NCBI GenBank assembly: GCA_943846655.1
Contig: OX044352.1
Span: 620,001-684,000 of the forward strand
DNA length: 64,000 nucleotides
Direction of reading: 5' to 3'
DNA from: Porticoccus sp002390525
GTDB lineage: Bacteria > Pseudomonadota > Gammaproteobacteria > Pseudomonadales > Porticoccaceae
Position numbers and translations under genes: made by a program
Notes under the pieces: model-generated
What the model was told of the DNA's origin: nothing
What the model saw: only the letters and a program-made list of their open reading frames with translations
Database searches by the model: none
In this document: one piece after another, positions 26,813 to 35,081 of the stretch
Layout: each line of letters opens with the position of its first letter
How positions within the stretch are numbered: the first letter of the stretch is position 1

Positions 26813-27289
26813 CTATTTTAACTGTTTATATTTACCACCATGATAAATTAACGGTGAACTACCATTATTTTTTGTTTGTATTACACGACCCACTAGTATC
26901 ATATGGTCACCTCCAGGGTATCTATGTTCTGTAGAGCAAAGAAACTGGCATGCACAGTTATTTAACAATGGTAAGCTTTTAATGCCAGAGCTCCATGATT
27001 GCTTGGAGAACTTATCTAAACTAGAACTTGCAAATAGCTCAGAAATTGGCTTCTGGTCGATACTGAGTATATTCACTGCAAAATGCTCTGCTTGTTGAAA
27101 TAGGTTAAATAATGTTGCCTCACGACCAATACACCATGAAATAAGAGGCGGGTCTAATGAGACTGTCGAAAAACTGTTGATAGTTATTCCTTGAGGTTTA
27201 CCTTTAGTATCTATGGATGTGATTACGGTGATACCCGTCGCAAAATTTCCAAAAGCATTGCGTAAATCTTTTGGTGTTGTATTTGTCAT
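26813..27289 (-). CDS. Flavin reductase-like (FMN-binding split-barrel) protein
   Basis: The 158-residue protein matches the flavin-reductase-like domain: LRNAFGNFATGITVITSID near residue 9, GITINSFSTVSLDPPLISW near 34, HFAVNILSIDQ near 69 and a closing GDHMILVGRV near 127. Relatives reduce FMN or FAD with NAD(P)H, often for a partner oxygenase. No partner oxygenase is adjacent, so the role is open. It is convergent with prmC and divergent from rhlB. Confidence 0.82.
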   Translation of the reverse strand: MTNTTPKDLRNAFGNFATGITVITSIDTKGKPQGITINSFSTVSLDPPLISWCIGREATLFNLFQQAEHFAVNILSIDQKPISELFASSSLDKFSKQSWSSGIKSLPLLNNCACQFLCSTEHRYPGGDHMILVGRVIQTKNNGSSPLIYHGGKYKQLK

Positions 27290-27431
27290 ATTCTGAGCCT
27301 TGAGATGTATAATTTAAATTTATAGGTGCTAGGGTAACCCAATAATACATAAATTAAAAAGTACCTAAGATTAAATTTCATTATAGTTAAGAATTAAATC
27401 TGGAAATCGACTAGGCATATAAATCTCGTGC

Positions 27432-27437
27432 TACAAT
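27432..27437 (+). promoter_or_regulatory. Possible -10 box upstream of rhlB in a 329-base gap
   Basis: The gap 27290-27618 between the flavin-reductase gene and rhlB holds TACAAT here, with TCGACT 18 bases upstream as a partial -35. Initiation near 27444 would give rhlB a leader of about 175 bases. The same gap contains a hydrophobic 29-codon open frame ending 13 bases before rhlB (27516-27605). I see no other named feature in the gap. Confidence 0.3.
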
Positions 27438-27618
27438 CATAATTGATTGCAGTCTTTTTGTAATCTTGAATTTAAAATTATAAGAAAGACTATATTCAAC
27501 TTAATTGGCTCAAAAATGAAAAAGCTAGGTAACTCAATTTTCTTGATACAAATATATTCAACTCTGTTCTGTCTGGCGCTCTTTTTTTTCAAAATAATAA
27601 TATAGGGAGTATCTTCAC

Positions 27619-28821
27619 TTGAAGAGCTGGGATTTAACTGAATTCGAAGTCGAGCCTATAGATGGCAGATCACGTTTCCATGATTTCAACTTACCTATAA
27701 TTTTGATGCATGCAATATCAGATCTCGGTTTTCAATATTGTTCTCCTATACAAGCAAGAACATTGCCATATACACTCAGAGGACATGATATTGTTGGTAA
27801 AGCGCAAACTGGTACTGGAAAAACTGCAGCTTTTTTGACAACAATTATAACTGAACTCCTCAATAATCCAGTAGAGGATGATTATTTTGCAGGGGAGGCT
27901 AGATCACTGATTATTGCTCCCACTCGTGAATTAGTGATGCAAATAGCTGGAGATGCAAGAGATCTTTGTAAATATACAAACTTAAAAGTGCATAGCTTGG
28001 TTGGAGGTATAGATTACGATAAGCAAAAACGATATTTACATGACAGTCTCTGCGATATACTAGTAGCTACACCTGGACGTTTGTTGGACTTTGCTAGTAG
28101 TAATGATGTTTATTTGGATAGAACGGAAATTTTAGTTCTTGATGAAGCGGATAGAATGCTTGATATGGGTTTTATTCCCCAAGTTAGAAGAATTGTTCGG
28201 CTTACTCCACATCCAGATCATAGGCATACAATGTTTTTCTCTGCAACCTTTACACCAGAGGTAATAGAGCTTGCAAGACAATGGACTGTTGATCCAACAA
28301 CTGTAGAGATCGAACCCGACAATATTGCTACAGAAAGTGTAACCCAAAAGGTATACATCACCTCTACAGAAGAAAAATTTGAGCTATTAAAAAATATTAT
28401 CCAGCAAAACGAGGTTGAAAGCGTGATTGTTTTTGCTAATAGACGTGATCAGTGTCGAGGGCTTCAGAAAAAACTTAAAGACAAAGGTTTTCATGTTGGA
28501 CTCCTGTCAGGCGAAGTCCCACAAGGGAAGCGAATAAAAACATTAGAGGATTTCAAGTCTGGAAAACTAACTATACTAGTAGCTACAGATGTGGCCGGTA
28601 GGGGCATTCATATTGATGGTATAAGCCATGTGGTAAATTATACTTTACCTGAGGAGCCAGAGGATTATGTTCACCGTATTGGTAGAACTGGTAGGGCAGG
28701 AGAGAATGGAACTTCAATAAGCTTCGCTTGCGAGGATGATGCATTTTTATTAGAACCAATAGAAAAATTACTTGGATCAAAGCTTTTAGCAGAACTTCCA
28801 GCAAAAGATCTTTTACCATAG
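27619..28821 (+). CDS. rhlB: ATP-dependent RNA helicase RhlB
   Basis: RhlB is a DEAD-box RNA helicase that can serve the RNA degradosome. The 400-residue product has a Q motif (FQYCSPIQARTLPY), motif I AQTGTGKTAA near residue 62, motif II LDEADRM near 171, motif III SATF, and motif VI HRIGRTGRAG near 352. The order RhlB is favoured over other DEAD-box members by its DF-type start and the short C-terminus ending in LPAKDLLP. The start is a TTG with GGGAG 8-9 bases upstream. No RNase E-binding partner is encoded nearby. Confidence 0.88.
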   Translation: MKSWDLTEFEVEPIDGRSRFHDFNLPIILMHAISDLGFQYCSPIQARTLPYTLRGHDIVGKAQTGTGKTAAFLTTIITELLNNPVEDDYFAGEARSLIIAPTRELVMQIAGDARDLCKYTNLKVHSLVGGIDYDKQKRYLHDSLCDILVATPGRLLDFASSNDVYLDRTEILVLDEADRMLDMGFIPQVRRIVRLTPHPDHRHTMFFSATFTPEVIELARQWTVDPTTVEIEPDNIATESVTQKVYITSTEEKFELLKNIIQQNEVESVIVFANRRDQCRGLQKKLKDKGFHVGLLSGEVPQGKRIKTLEDFKSGKLTILVATDVAGRGIHIDGISHVVNYTLPEEPEDYVHRIGRTGRAGENGTSISFACEDDAFLLEPIEKLLGSKLLAELPAKDLLP

Positions 28822-28900
28822 GATAAAATTCAATCTCAATTTCTATAGACTTGCTTTCAAGGAAAGAATGTAGAGATACTAATATCGGAGTCTTACCTTT

Positions 28901-30160
28901 ATGTCATTCGCTAATCTTGGCCTATCAGCCGATATAGTCCGTGCTGTTTCTGAGCAAGGTTATATTCAACCTACACCAATTCAAAAAAAAGCTATTCCTA
29001 TAGTATTAAAGGGCCTAGATGTTCTCGCAGGTGCACAAACAGGAACGGGTAAAACAGCTGGATTTACCTTACCCATGCTCGAGATATTGAGCCAGTATAA
29101 TCAAGAAAAAGGTTATCGACCCACCAGAGCACTAATAGTTACTCCAACAAGAGAGCTTGCTGCACAAGTATCAGATAATGTCACAAATTATAGTAAATAT
29201 CTGAAAATAACATCTACGGTTGTTTTTGGGGGTGTAAAGATAAACCCCCAGATTAAAAAATTACGCTCGGGTATAGATATATTAATAGCCACTCCTGGGC
29301 GTCTTCTCGATCATGCTAATCAAAAAACAATAGATCTTTCTAAGATAGAAATACTTGTATTAGATGAAGCAGACCGAATGCTAGATATGGGGTTTTTACC
29401 AGACATAAAGAGAATTTTAGGTCTATTACCAAAGAAACGTCAAAATCTCCTATTTTCAGCTACTTTTTCTGATGATATAAAGAAGCTTGCAGATAAGCTG
29501 TTAAATAAACCTAGGTTAATAGAGGTTGCCCAAAGAAACACAACTGCTGAAAGAATAGAGCAGGTCGTTCATTTGGTGGATAAAGGAAGAAAACGTGAGC
29601 TACTTTCATTTTTGATTGGCTCTGGAAACTGGAAGCAGGTTTTAGTGTTTGCTCGCACAAAACATGGAGCGAATAGACTTACTAAACAGCTCGAAGCAGA
29701 TGGGCTGAAGTCAGCCGCTATTCATGGAAATAAAAGTCAAGGAGCAAGAACTAAAGCATTATCTGATTTCAAAAATGGAAGCATACGTGTACTTGTGGCG
29801 ACTGATATTGCAGCTCGTGGCCTTGATATTGATCAGCTGCCACATGTCGTGAATTTTGAGCTACCAAACATCCCAGAGGACTATATTCATCGTATTGGTC
29901 GTACTGGAAGGGCCGGTAATGAGGGTGAAGCCTTATCATTGGTATGTATAAATGAATATAAATTATTAAGAGACATAGAAAATCTTTTAAAATTTAATAT
30001 CCCAAAAAAACAAATTGATGGCTTCTTACCGGATCCTACGATAAAAGCTATGCCAGAAGATAGAGTTTTAAAACATAAAGGTAGATCAAGAAGATCTAGT
30101 AAAAATAAGCTGGAGGCAAATCAAGATGTATGGGGACGTACCTCTAAGAGGAGTTTTTAG
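28901..30160 (+). CDS. rhlE: ATP-dependent RNA helicase RhlE-like
   Basis: A second DEAD-box helicase, 419 residues. It begins with the RhlE-type MSFANLGLSADIVRAVSEQGY (shown in part), then Q motif PTPIQKKAIP, motif I AQTGTGKTAG near residue 46, DEAD near 155, SATF, and HRIGRTGRAG near 330. The C-terminus is basic (KHKGRSRRSSKNK) and likely binds RNA. It lies 79 bases after rhlB and ends at a strong rho-independent terminator. RhlE family members act in ribosome assembly and cold growth; exact role here is inferred. Confidence 0.85.
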   Translation: MSFANLGLSADIVRAVSEQGYIQPTPIQKKAIPIVLKGLDVLAGAQTGTGKTAGFTLPMLEILSQYNQEKGYRPTRALIVTPTRELAAQVSDNVTNYSKYLKITSTVVFGGVKINPQIKKLRSGIDILIATPGRLLDHANQKTIDLSKIEILVLDEADRMLDMGFLPDIKRILGLLPKKRQNLLFSATFSDDIKKLADKLLNKPRLIEVAQRNTTAERIEQVVHLVDKGRKRELLSFLIGSGNWKQVLVFARTKHGANRLTKQLEADGLKSAAIHGNKSQGARTKALSDFKNGSIRVLVATDIAARGLDIDQLPHVVNFELPNIPEDYIHRIGRTGRAGNEGEALSLVCINEYKLLRDIENLLKFNIPKKQIDGFLPDPTIKAMPEDRVLKHKGRSRRSSKNKLEANQDVWGRTSKRSF

Positions 30161-30182
30161 AACAACAATAAATAGAAGCTAT

Positions 30183-30213
30183 AAAAAAGGCGTGAGATTC
30201 ACGCCTTTTTTTG
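30183..30213 (+). terminator. Rho-independent terminator after rhlE (bidirectional)
   Basis: The perfect inverted repeat GGCGTGA-GAT-TCACGCC, flanked by A6 on the left and T7 on the right, forms a strong hairpin. It can end transcription from rhlE and also from the convergent cold-shock gene. Confidence 0.9.
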
Positions 30214-30244
30214 CTGAGTCCAAATTTTTACCTATAAATAAAAA

Positions 30245-30454
30245 TTAACTTATTACAGTAATATTCTCAGCTTGAGGGCCTTTCTGACCTTCTGTAACTG
30301 TAAATTCTACTTTTTGTCCTTCCATTAAAGTTTTAAAACCCTCGGCAGCTATTGCGCTGAAGTGAGCAAAAACATCAGGGCCAGACTCTTGTTCAATAAA
30401 TCCGAACCCTTTTGCTTCATTAAACCATTTAACTGTACCAGTAGTAGTAGACAT
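30245..30454 (-). CDS. Cold-shock protein, CspA family
   Basis: The 69-residue single cold-shock domain has both RNA-binding motifs: RNP1 KGFGFIEQ and RNP2 VFAHFSAI, with the opening TGTVKWFNEAKG. These proteins melt RNA structure in the cold or act constitutively. The frame extends upstream, but the ATG at 30454 has AAAGGA 7 bases before it and gives the usual MSTTTGTVKW start. A near-consensus promoter lies about 165-190 bases upstream, leaving a leader of about 155 nt. It is convergent with rhlE, and both share the terminator. Confidence 0.95.
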   Translation of the reverse strand: MSTTTGTVKWFNEAKGFGFIEQESGPDVFAHFSAIAAEGFKTLMEGQKVEFTVTEGQKGPQAENITVIS

Positions 30455-30616
30455 AACTTTATCCTTTAAAATCATTAGTAATTTAAGTCCATATTAAAGA
30501 CCGTTATTTGCTGAAATGTGTTGCTATTACTTATGAAAAACCGGACGAGCTACTAACTAAAGGTAAGACATCGAGATGGCGTACATAAATATAAGACGTA
30601 TTTTCAAGCTACAAAT

Positions 30617-30644
30617 ATTATATACCAGTTTTTTTTGGAGTCAA
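30617..30644 (-). promoter_or_regulatory. Strong sigma-70 promoter of the cold-shock gene, long leader
   Basis: On the minus strand TTGACT (30639-30644) is followed after 16 bases by a perfect TATAAT (30617-30622). Transcription would start near 30610, leaving a leader of about 155 nt (30455-30610) before the ATG, similar in size to that of E. coli cspA. Confidence 0.7.
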
Positions 30645-30690
30645 CGCATTAAAATTTTTTTAATATAAATACCAATGACTTGCGTTTTTT

Positions 30691-31023
30691 TTAGCCTTCT
30701 GGAAACATAACTAGTAAAGTGCAACCAACCTTTGACTGAGGCACATGAGCTGATCCCTTTGGATGATGCAAGAACGTACCGGCTTGGTGATCTTCTCTGC
30801 CATCATTAAAAATTCCAGATAAAACATATACTTGCTCAGGACCATCTTCATGCACATCAAGTGCCCCATAATTAGCACCAGGTTCAAATTCATAGATATC
30901 GACACGCTTATTGTTATCTCCAGTCCAAAGATTCCTAACAGTAATTCCTGGTGCTCCCTCAATAGCCTCAATTTCTCTCCAGTTGCATATGCTTACACCT
31001 TCAAAATTCATTCCATTTATCAT
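30691..31023 (-). CDS. Cupin-domain protein, ChrR-like
   Basis: The 110-residue protein is one cupin barrel. Motif 1 is seen as YEFEPGANYGALDVHEDGPEQVYVLSG (positions 45-70, shown in part) with the His and Glu metal ligands; motif 2 has AGTFLHHPKGSAHVP with two more histidines. It resembles the cupin of ChrR-type anti-sigma factors, but the zinc-binding anti-sigma domain is missing. No sigma factor gene is adjacent. The ATG at 31023 has AGAGG 6 bases upstream. A metal-binding sensor or small enzyme is likely; the role is unknown. Confidence 0.72.
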   Translation of the reverse strand: MINGMNFEGVSICNWREIEAIEGAPGITVRNLWTGDNNKRVDIYEFEPGANYGALDVHEDGPEQVYVLSGIFNDGREDHQAGTFLHHPKGSAHVPQSKVGCTLLVMFPEG

Positions 31024-31205
31024 GCGAAACCTCTTGTAAAATTAATAAACTTCATTCTTATTATATAATAACTAATATTTATGTTTATATATTTCTTATA
31101 AATGATAATAATAATTGATTAGGACATGTATATAATTTGGATTACAAAGATAAACCAATGGGTCAATAAGTTGGTTATTAGGTCTCGGTAATAAATTTTT
31201 CTGAC

Positions 31206-31502
31206 TTAGTTTCCACCATATTTTTTCATAATTATAAAATATGGTTTTCCGTGGCGATGCTGGTTTATTATAGTTGTAAAGCTGTTCCCCGCTGCATTTT
31301 TTGCGTTTATATTGTAGCCCTTTTCAAGAAAAAAACTTACGAAGGTATCAAAATTTTCTATATTCATGCCTCGATAAGCTTTCTCTAGAAGATGAAAATC
31401 TGGATTTACATTTTGTGGCGGGTGAAAGTTCAAAAAGGTCTTAATTCTCTCATCGTCAAATACTTCGCCTAAAACTTTTTCTTTATCTTTTAATATAGCC
31501 AT
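31206..31502 (-). CDS. PA4642-type small protein
   Basis: The 98-residue product resembles a family of small Pseudomonas-lineage proteins (PA4642 type). Recognisable parts are KDKEKVLGEVFDDERIKTFL at the start, DFHLLEKAYRGM near residue 37, and QHRHGKPYFIIM near the end. The middle suggests an ankyrin-like helical pair (GYNINAKNAAGNSF). There is no signal peptide. It follows gatB on the same strand after 20 bases, so it is probably co-transcribed with gatCAB. Function unknown. Confidence 0.65.
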   Translation of the reverse strand: MAILKDKEKVLGEVFDDERIKTFLNFHPPQNVNPDFHLLEKAYRGMNIENFDTFVSFFLEKGYNINAKNAAGNSFTTIINQHRHGKPYFIIMKKYGGN

Positions 31503-31522
31503 GAGTTTATATTTCTATTTTT

Positions 31523-32986
31523 TTAAAGTTCAATATTATTAATCAACTTGTTAAGTTGTCCTCTTAAAATTTTGTTAACCTGTTTCGGGTTTGCCTGCCC
31601 CTTAGAAGCTTTCATAACCTGCCCTACGAAATAACCTAACATTTTTGAACGTTTTACTTCCTCTGCCCTCAGATAATCATCAACCTGATTTGGATTAATT
31701 TTTATAATATGGATGACTAATGATTCGATAACACTACTGTCTGATACTTGCTTTAAACCTCTCGAACTTATAATACTGTCTGCATTACCGTCCCCTTTCC
31801 ACATTCCATCGAAGACTTCTTTGGCCATTTTTCCTGAAATAGTATTATCTAGGATTCGACAAATCATTTCTGCGAGATCTTCTGATTTAATAGGACATAG
31901 AGTAATAGTTAAGCCAGTTGAATTTAGCCGAGCTAAAAGTTCTCCCAGTATCCAATTTGCTGCGATCTTCGCATCTCCACTTTTTTTAGCCACAACCTCA
32001 AAATATTGACCTAAGAGCTGATCACTACTCAATATATTGGCATCGTAATTTGAAAGCGAGTATTGCTCTTTGAATCTCTTAAGCTTTGCTTCAGGCAGCT
32101 CTGGCAAAGTACGACGAATCTCTTCGATGTATTCATCTTCTATGATAACAGGCAGGAGATCAGGGCATGGAAAATACCGATAGTCGTTAGCTTCTTCTTT
32201 ACTGCGAAGTGATTTTGATTTTTTAGTTTCCCCGTTAAATAGCCTCGTCTCTTGCACTACCTTTTTTCCATCCTCTATTAGGTCAATTTGTCGCTGAACC
32301 TCGATATCAATAGCATCTTCCATAAATCTGAAAGAGTTTAAATTTTTAGTTTCTGTCCTAGTCCCAAGGGTTCCTCCAGGTTTTCTAATTGAAACATTCA
32401 CGTCAAAGCGCATGGAGCCTTGCGCCATTTCTCCATCACAAATTCCGAGGGAAGTCACAATACCATATAGTTTTTTAGCGAACAAAGTTGCTTCTTCTGC
32501 ACTACTTAGATCTGGCTCTGAAACAATCTCTATCAGCGGAGTTCCTGCCCGATTAAAGTCTATACCAGTCATTTCTTGAAATTCTTCATGTAGAGATTTA
32601 CCTGCATCTTCTTCTAAGTGAGCGTGATGGATTCTGATCGATTTTCTTGTACCATCTGATAATTCAATAACTATATTTCCCGACCTTACAATAGGCTTTT
32701 CAAGTTGCGTAGTTTGATAACCTTTTGGAAGATCCGGGTAAAAGTAGTTTTTACGTTCAAAGATTGAGCACTTTTCAATATCTGCATTTATAGCTAAACC
32801 GAACATAATTGCTTGACGGAATGCCTCCTCATTCGGAGTAGGAAGCGTACCAGGCATCCCCAAGTCTAAAGCAGATGCTTGTGTATTTGGTTTTGAACCG
32901 AATGTAGTACTTGAGCCTGAGAAAATTTTGGATTTAGTGGCAAGCTGAACATGTACTTCGAGGCCTATAACAATTTCCCATTCCAT
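31523..32986 (-). CDS. gatB: Asp/Glu-tRNA amidotransferase subunit B
   Basis: GatB activates Glu-tRNA-Gln or Asp-tRNA-Asn by phosphorylation before the amide transfer done by GatA. The 487-residue protein has VIGLEVHVQLATKSKIFSGS near residue 7 (shown in part), the cradle motifs DLPKGYQTTQLEKPI near 70, and RTETKNLNSFRFMEDAI near 210, and a C-terminal YqeY-like tail domain (GQANPKQVNKIL). Its start overlaps the gatA stop by 1 base; gatC-gatA-gatB are in one unit. Confidence 0.97.
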   Translation of the reverse strand: MEWEIVIGLEVHVQLATKSKIFSGSSTTFGSKPNTQASALDLGMPGTLPTPNEEAFRQAIMFGLAINADIEKCSIFERKNYFYPDLPKGYQTTQLEKPIVRSGNIVIELSDGTRKSIRIHHAHLEEDAGKSLHEEFQEMTGIDFNRAGTPLIEIVSEPDLSSAEEATLFAKKLYGIVTSLGICDGEMAQGSMRFDVNVSIRKPGGTLGTRTETKNLNSFRFMEDAIDIEVQRQIDLIEDGKKVVQETRLFNGETKKSKSLRSKEEANDYRYFPCPDLLPVIIEDEYIEEIRRTLPELPEAKLKRFKEQYSLSNYDANILSSDQLLGQYFEVVAKKSGDAKIAANWILGELLARLNSTGLTITLCPIKSEDLAEMICRILDNTISGKMAKEVFDGMWKGDGNADSIISSRGLKQVSDSSVIESLVIHIIKINPNQVDDYLRAEEVKRSKMLGYFVGQVMKASKGQANPKQVNKILRGQLNKLINNIEL

Positions 32987-34485
32987 TACTCGAGCCTCAT
33001 TTTTCTTATACTTTCTATCTTTTCGTCTTTAGGATAGTTTTGATGCCAATCTGTAATAGTTTGATACTGATGCGCAACATTAAGTATTAGTGCTTCTCTG
33101 AAGTAGTTACCTATGATTTGTATACCGACAGGTTTTTTATCCACTAAACCACATGGGATAGACATACCAGGTAGTCCGGCTAGATTGGTGGCTATAGTAA
33201 AAATATCTTCAAGATACATTTCAACAGGATCATTTTTTTTTGCGCCAAACTCAAAGGCTGGATTTGGACATGTGGGGCCTATAATTACATCAACTTCATT
33301 AAATGCTGAAACAAAATCTTGTTTTATGAGTCGCCGAGCTTGTTGCGCTTTTCTATAGTATGCGTCATAGTAACCAGCAGAGAGACAGTAAGTGCCGACT
33401 AATATCCTGCGCTTAACTTCATCGCCAAAACCCTCGGCACGACTTCTCGTGTACATATCATTTAAATCTTTTGGGTTTTCGCATCTATGCCCATAACGTA
33501 CGCCATCAAATCTAGAAAGATTTGATGATGCCTCAGCTGGCGCAATGACATAGTAAGCTGGAACAGCAAGATGACTATGAGGAAGGCTTATAGGGACTAA
33601 TATTGCACCTTGTTTTTCAAGTTGAGATAGTGCGTCTAAAACTGATTTTTCAGTTTCAAAGTTAAGGCCATCCTGAAAGTATTCTTTTGGAACCCCTATT
33701 TTTAGACCATTAATCGAACGTGATATTTTTTCTGTATAATCTGGTGTTATTATATTTGCAGATGTGGAATCTTTAGCGTCATAGCCTGCCATTATCTTGA
33801 GCATTAATGCGCAATCTTCTGCTGTCTTCGCCATTGGTCCTGCCTGATCAAGGCTTGAGGCAAAAGCTATCATCCCCCATCGGGAAACTCTTCCATAGGT
33901 TGGTTTCAGCCCGCTTATTCCACAAAGAGCTGCTGGTTGTCGAATTGATCCACCAGTATCTGTCCCTGTTGCACCAGGCGTAATTTGAGCTGCAATGGCT
34001 GCGGCAGACCCCCCAGAAGATCCCCCAGGAACTGTTTTAATGTCCCAAGGATTTTTTACTGCTCCAAAATAACTAGTTTCGTTAGATGAGCCCATCGCAA
34101 ACTCATCCATATTAGTTTTTCCTAAAACTACAGCCCCTTCAAAAGAAAATTTTTCTACCACAGTTGCATCATAGGGAGGAATAAAATTATCTAGCATTTT
34201 TGAACCACAAGTAGTTCGCAAATCTTTCGTGCAAAAAATATCTTTATGCGCTATTGGAACACCGCAAAAATCTGAGAATTCACCAGTCATTCTTTTTTGA
34301 TCTGCTATTTTGGCTTGCTTTAAAGCCGATTCTTCACAGATAGTAATGAAGCAATTATAAACACTATTTAGTGTTTTTATACGATTTAAGAAATGCTGAG
34401 TAATCTCTAAACTAGAAAATTCTCTTGCATTTAACGCAAAAATAATTTCAGCAATAGTTTTCTCATGTATGTCTTTACTGCCCAT
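32986..34485 (-). CDS. gatA: Asp/Glu-tRNA amidotransferase subunit A
   Basis: GatA supplies ammonia by hydrolysing glutamine, then transfers it to tRNA-bound Glu or Asp. The 499-residue amidase-signature enzyme carries the Ser-cisSer-Lys triad: Lys in PIAHKDIFCT near residue 81, and the two serines in PGGSSGGSAAAIAAQ near 155-180. GTDTGGSIRQPAALCG lies near 177. It sits between gatC (13 bases) and gatB (1-base overlap). GGATA is present before the start codon. Confidence 0.97.
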   Translation of the reverse strand: MGSKDIHEKTIAEIIFALNAREFSSLEITQHFLNRIKTLNSVYNCFITICEESALKQAKIADQKRMTGEFSDFCGVPIAHKDIFCTKDLRTTCGSKMLDNFIPPYDATVVEKFSFEGAVVLGKTNMDEFAMGSSNETSYFGAVKNPWDIKTVPGGSSGGSAAAIAAQITPGATGTDTGGSIRQPAALCGISGLKPTYGRVSRWGMIAFASSLDQAGPMAKTAEDCALMLKIMAGYDAKDSTSANIITPDYTEKISRSINGLKIGVPKEYFQDGLNFETEKSVLDALSQLEKQGAILVPISLPHSHLAVPAYYVIAPAEASSNLSRFDGVRYGHRCENPKDLNDMYTRSRAEGFGDEVKRRILVGTYCLSAGYYDAYYRKAQQARRLIKQDFVSAFNEVDVIIGPTCPNPAFEFGAKKNDPVEMYLEDIFTIATNLAGLPGMSIPCGLVDKKPVGIQIIGNYFREALILNVAHQYQTITDWHQNYPKDEKIESIRKMRLE

Positions 34486-34498
34486 ATATTATCCTTAA

Positions 34499-34786
34499 TC
34501 AGTCAATTACCTTAGGTACAAGATATAGCCCATTTTCTGCTAAAGGAGCAAGATTTTGGAAGGTTTGTCTCTGATCAGATTCAGTTACTTCGTCTGCACG
34601 CAAACATTGGAATGCATCTGTAGGATGAGCCATTGGCTGAATATCATTAGTCTTCTCTGCACCGAGTTGATCAATTAAACAAAGTACATCTGTGATGCTT
34701 TTTGTAGTTTCTTTAATTGTTTCGTCGTTTAATTGTATGCGAGCTAATTCAGCGAGCTTCATGATCTCTTTATGATTGATTGACAT
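34499..34786 (-). CDS. gatC: Asp/Glu-tRNA amidotransferase subunit C
   Basis: GatC is a small belt subunit that holds GatA and GatB together. The 95-residue product has the family pattern IMKLAELARIQLNDETIK near the start, ITDVLCLIDQLGAEKTND in the middle and DIQPMAHPTD near residue 63, with the C-terminal LRADEVTESDQRQTFQNLAP (shown in part). It is first in the gatCAB operon and divergent from mreB, 295 bases away. Confidence 0.93.
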   Translation of the reverse strand: MSINHKEIMKLAELARIQLNDETIKETTKSITDVLCLIDQLGAEKTNDIQPMAHPTDAFQCLRADEVTESDQRQTFQNLAPLAENGLYLVPKVID

Positions 34787-34817
34787 AATATAATATCTAT
34801 TGGTTGTTAATAGCTTT

Positions 34818-34845
34818 ATAGTAGTAAAAATATGATTTCACTCAA
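34818..34845 (-). promoter_or_regulatory. Possible sigma-70 promoter for gatCAB
   Basis: On the minus strand TTGAGT (34840-34845), 16 bases, TACTAT (34818-34823). This puts the transcription start some 25 bases before gatC. The other side of the gap, towards mreB, has only weak matches, though mreB has an excellent GGAGG ribosome-binding site. Confidence 0.35.
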
Positions 34846-35081
34846 TATTTTCAAAAACTAAGGTTAAATATTAAGGTACCACATTCATTAATTCAGCGGT
34901 ATTATACGTCAATGTACGAATTTTAATAATAATTTAAATTGCACTAAAAATTACCTTTGAAGCTATTTTTCACAAAAGAACATAGACCTTGCTCTCGCAT
35001 CTAGTGATTGTTAGAGTTAGATTAGTCTTTTAATGCAATCGGAATATGTGGTATTAAAAAAGAAAAAATAAGGAGGGTAGA

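Noticed and set aside
34787..35081. Promoter for mreB in the gatC-mreB gap
   Set aside because: Candidates such as TTGCTC-17-TAGAGT match poorly in both boxes, so I do not list one.
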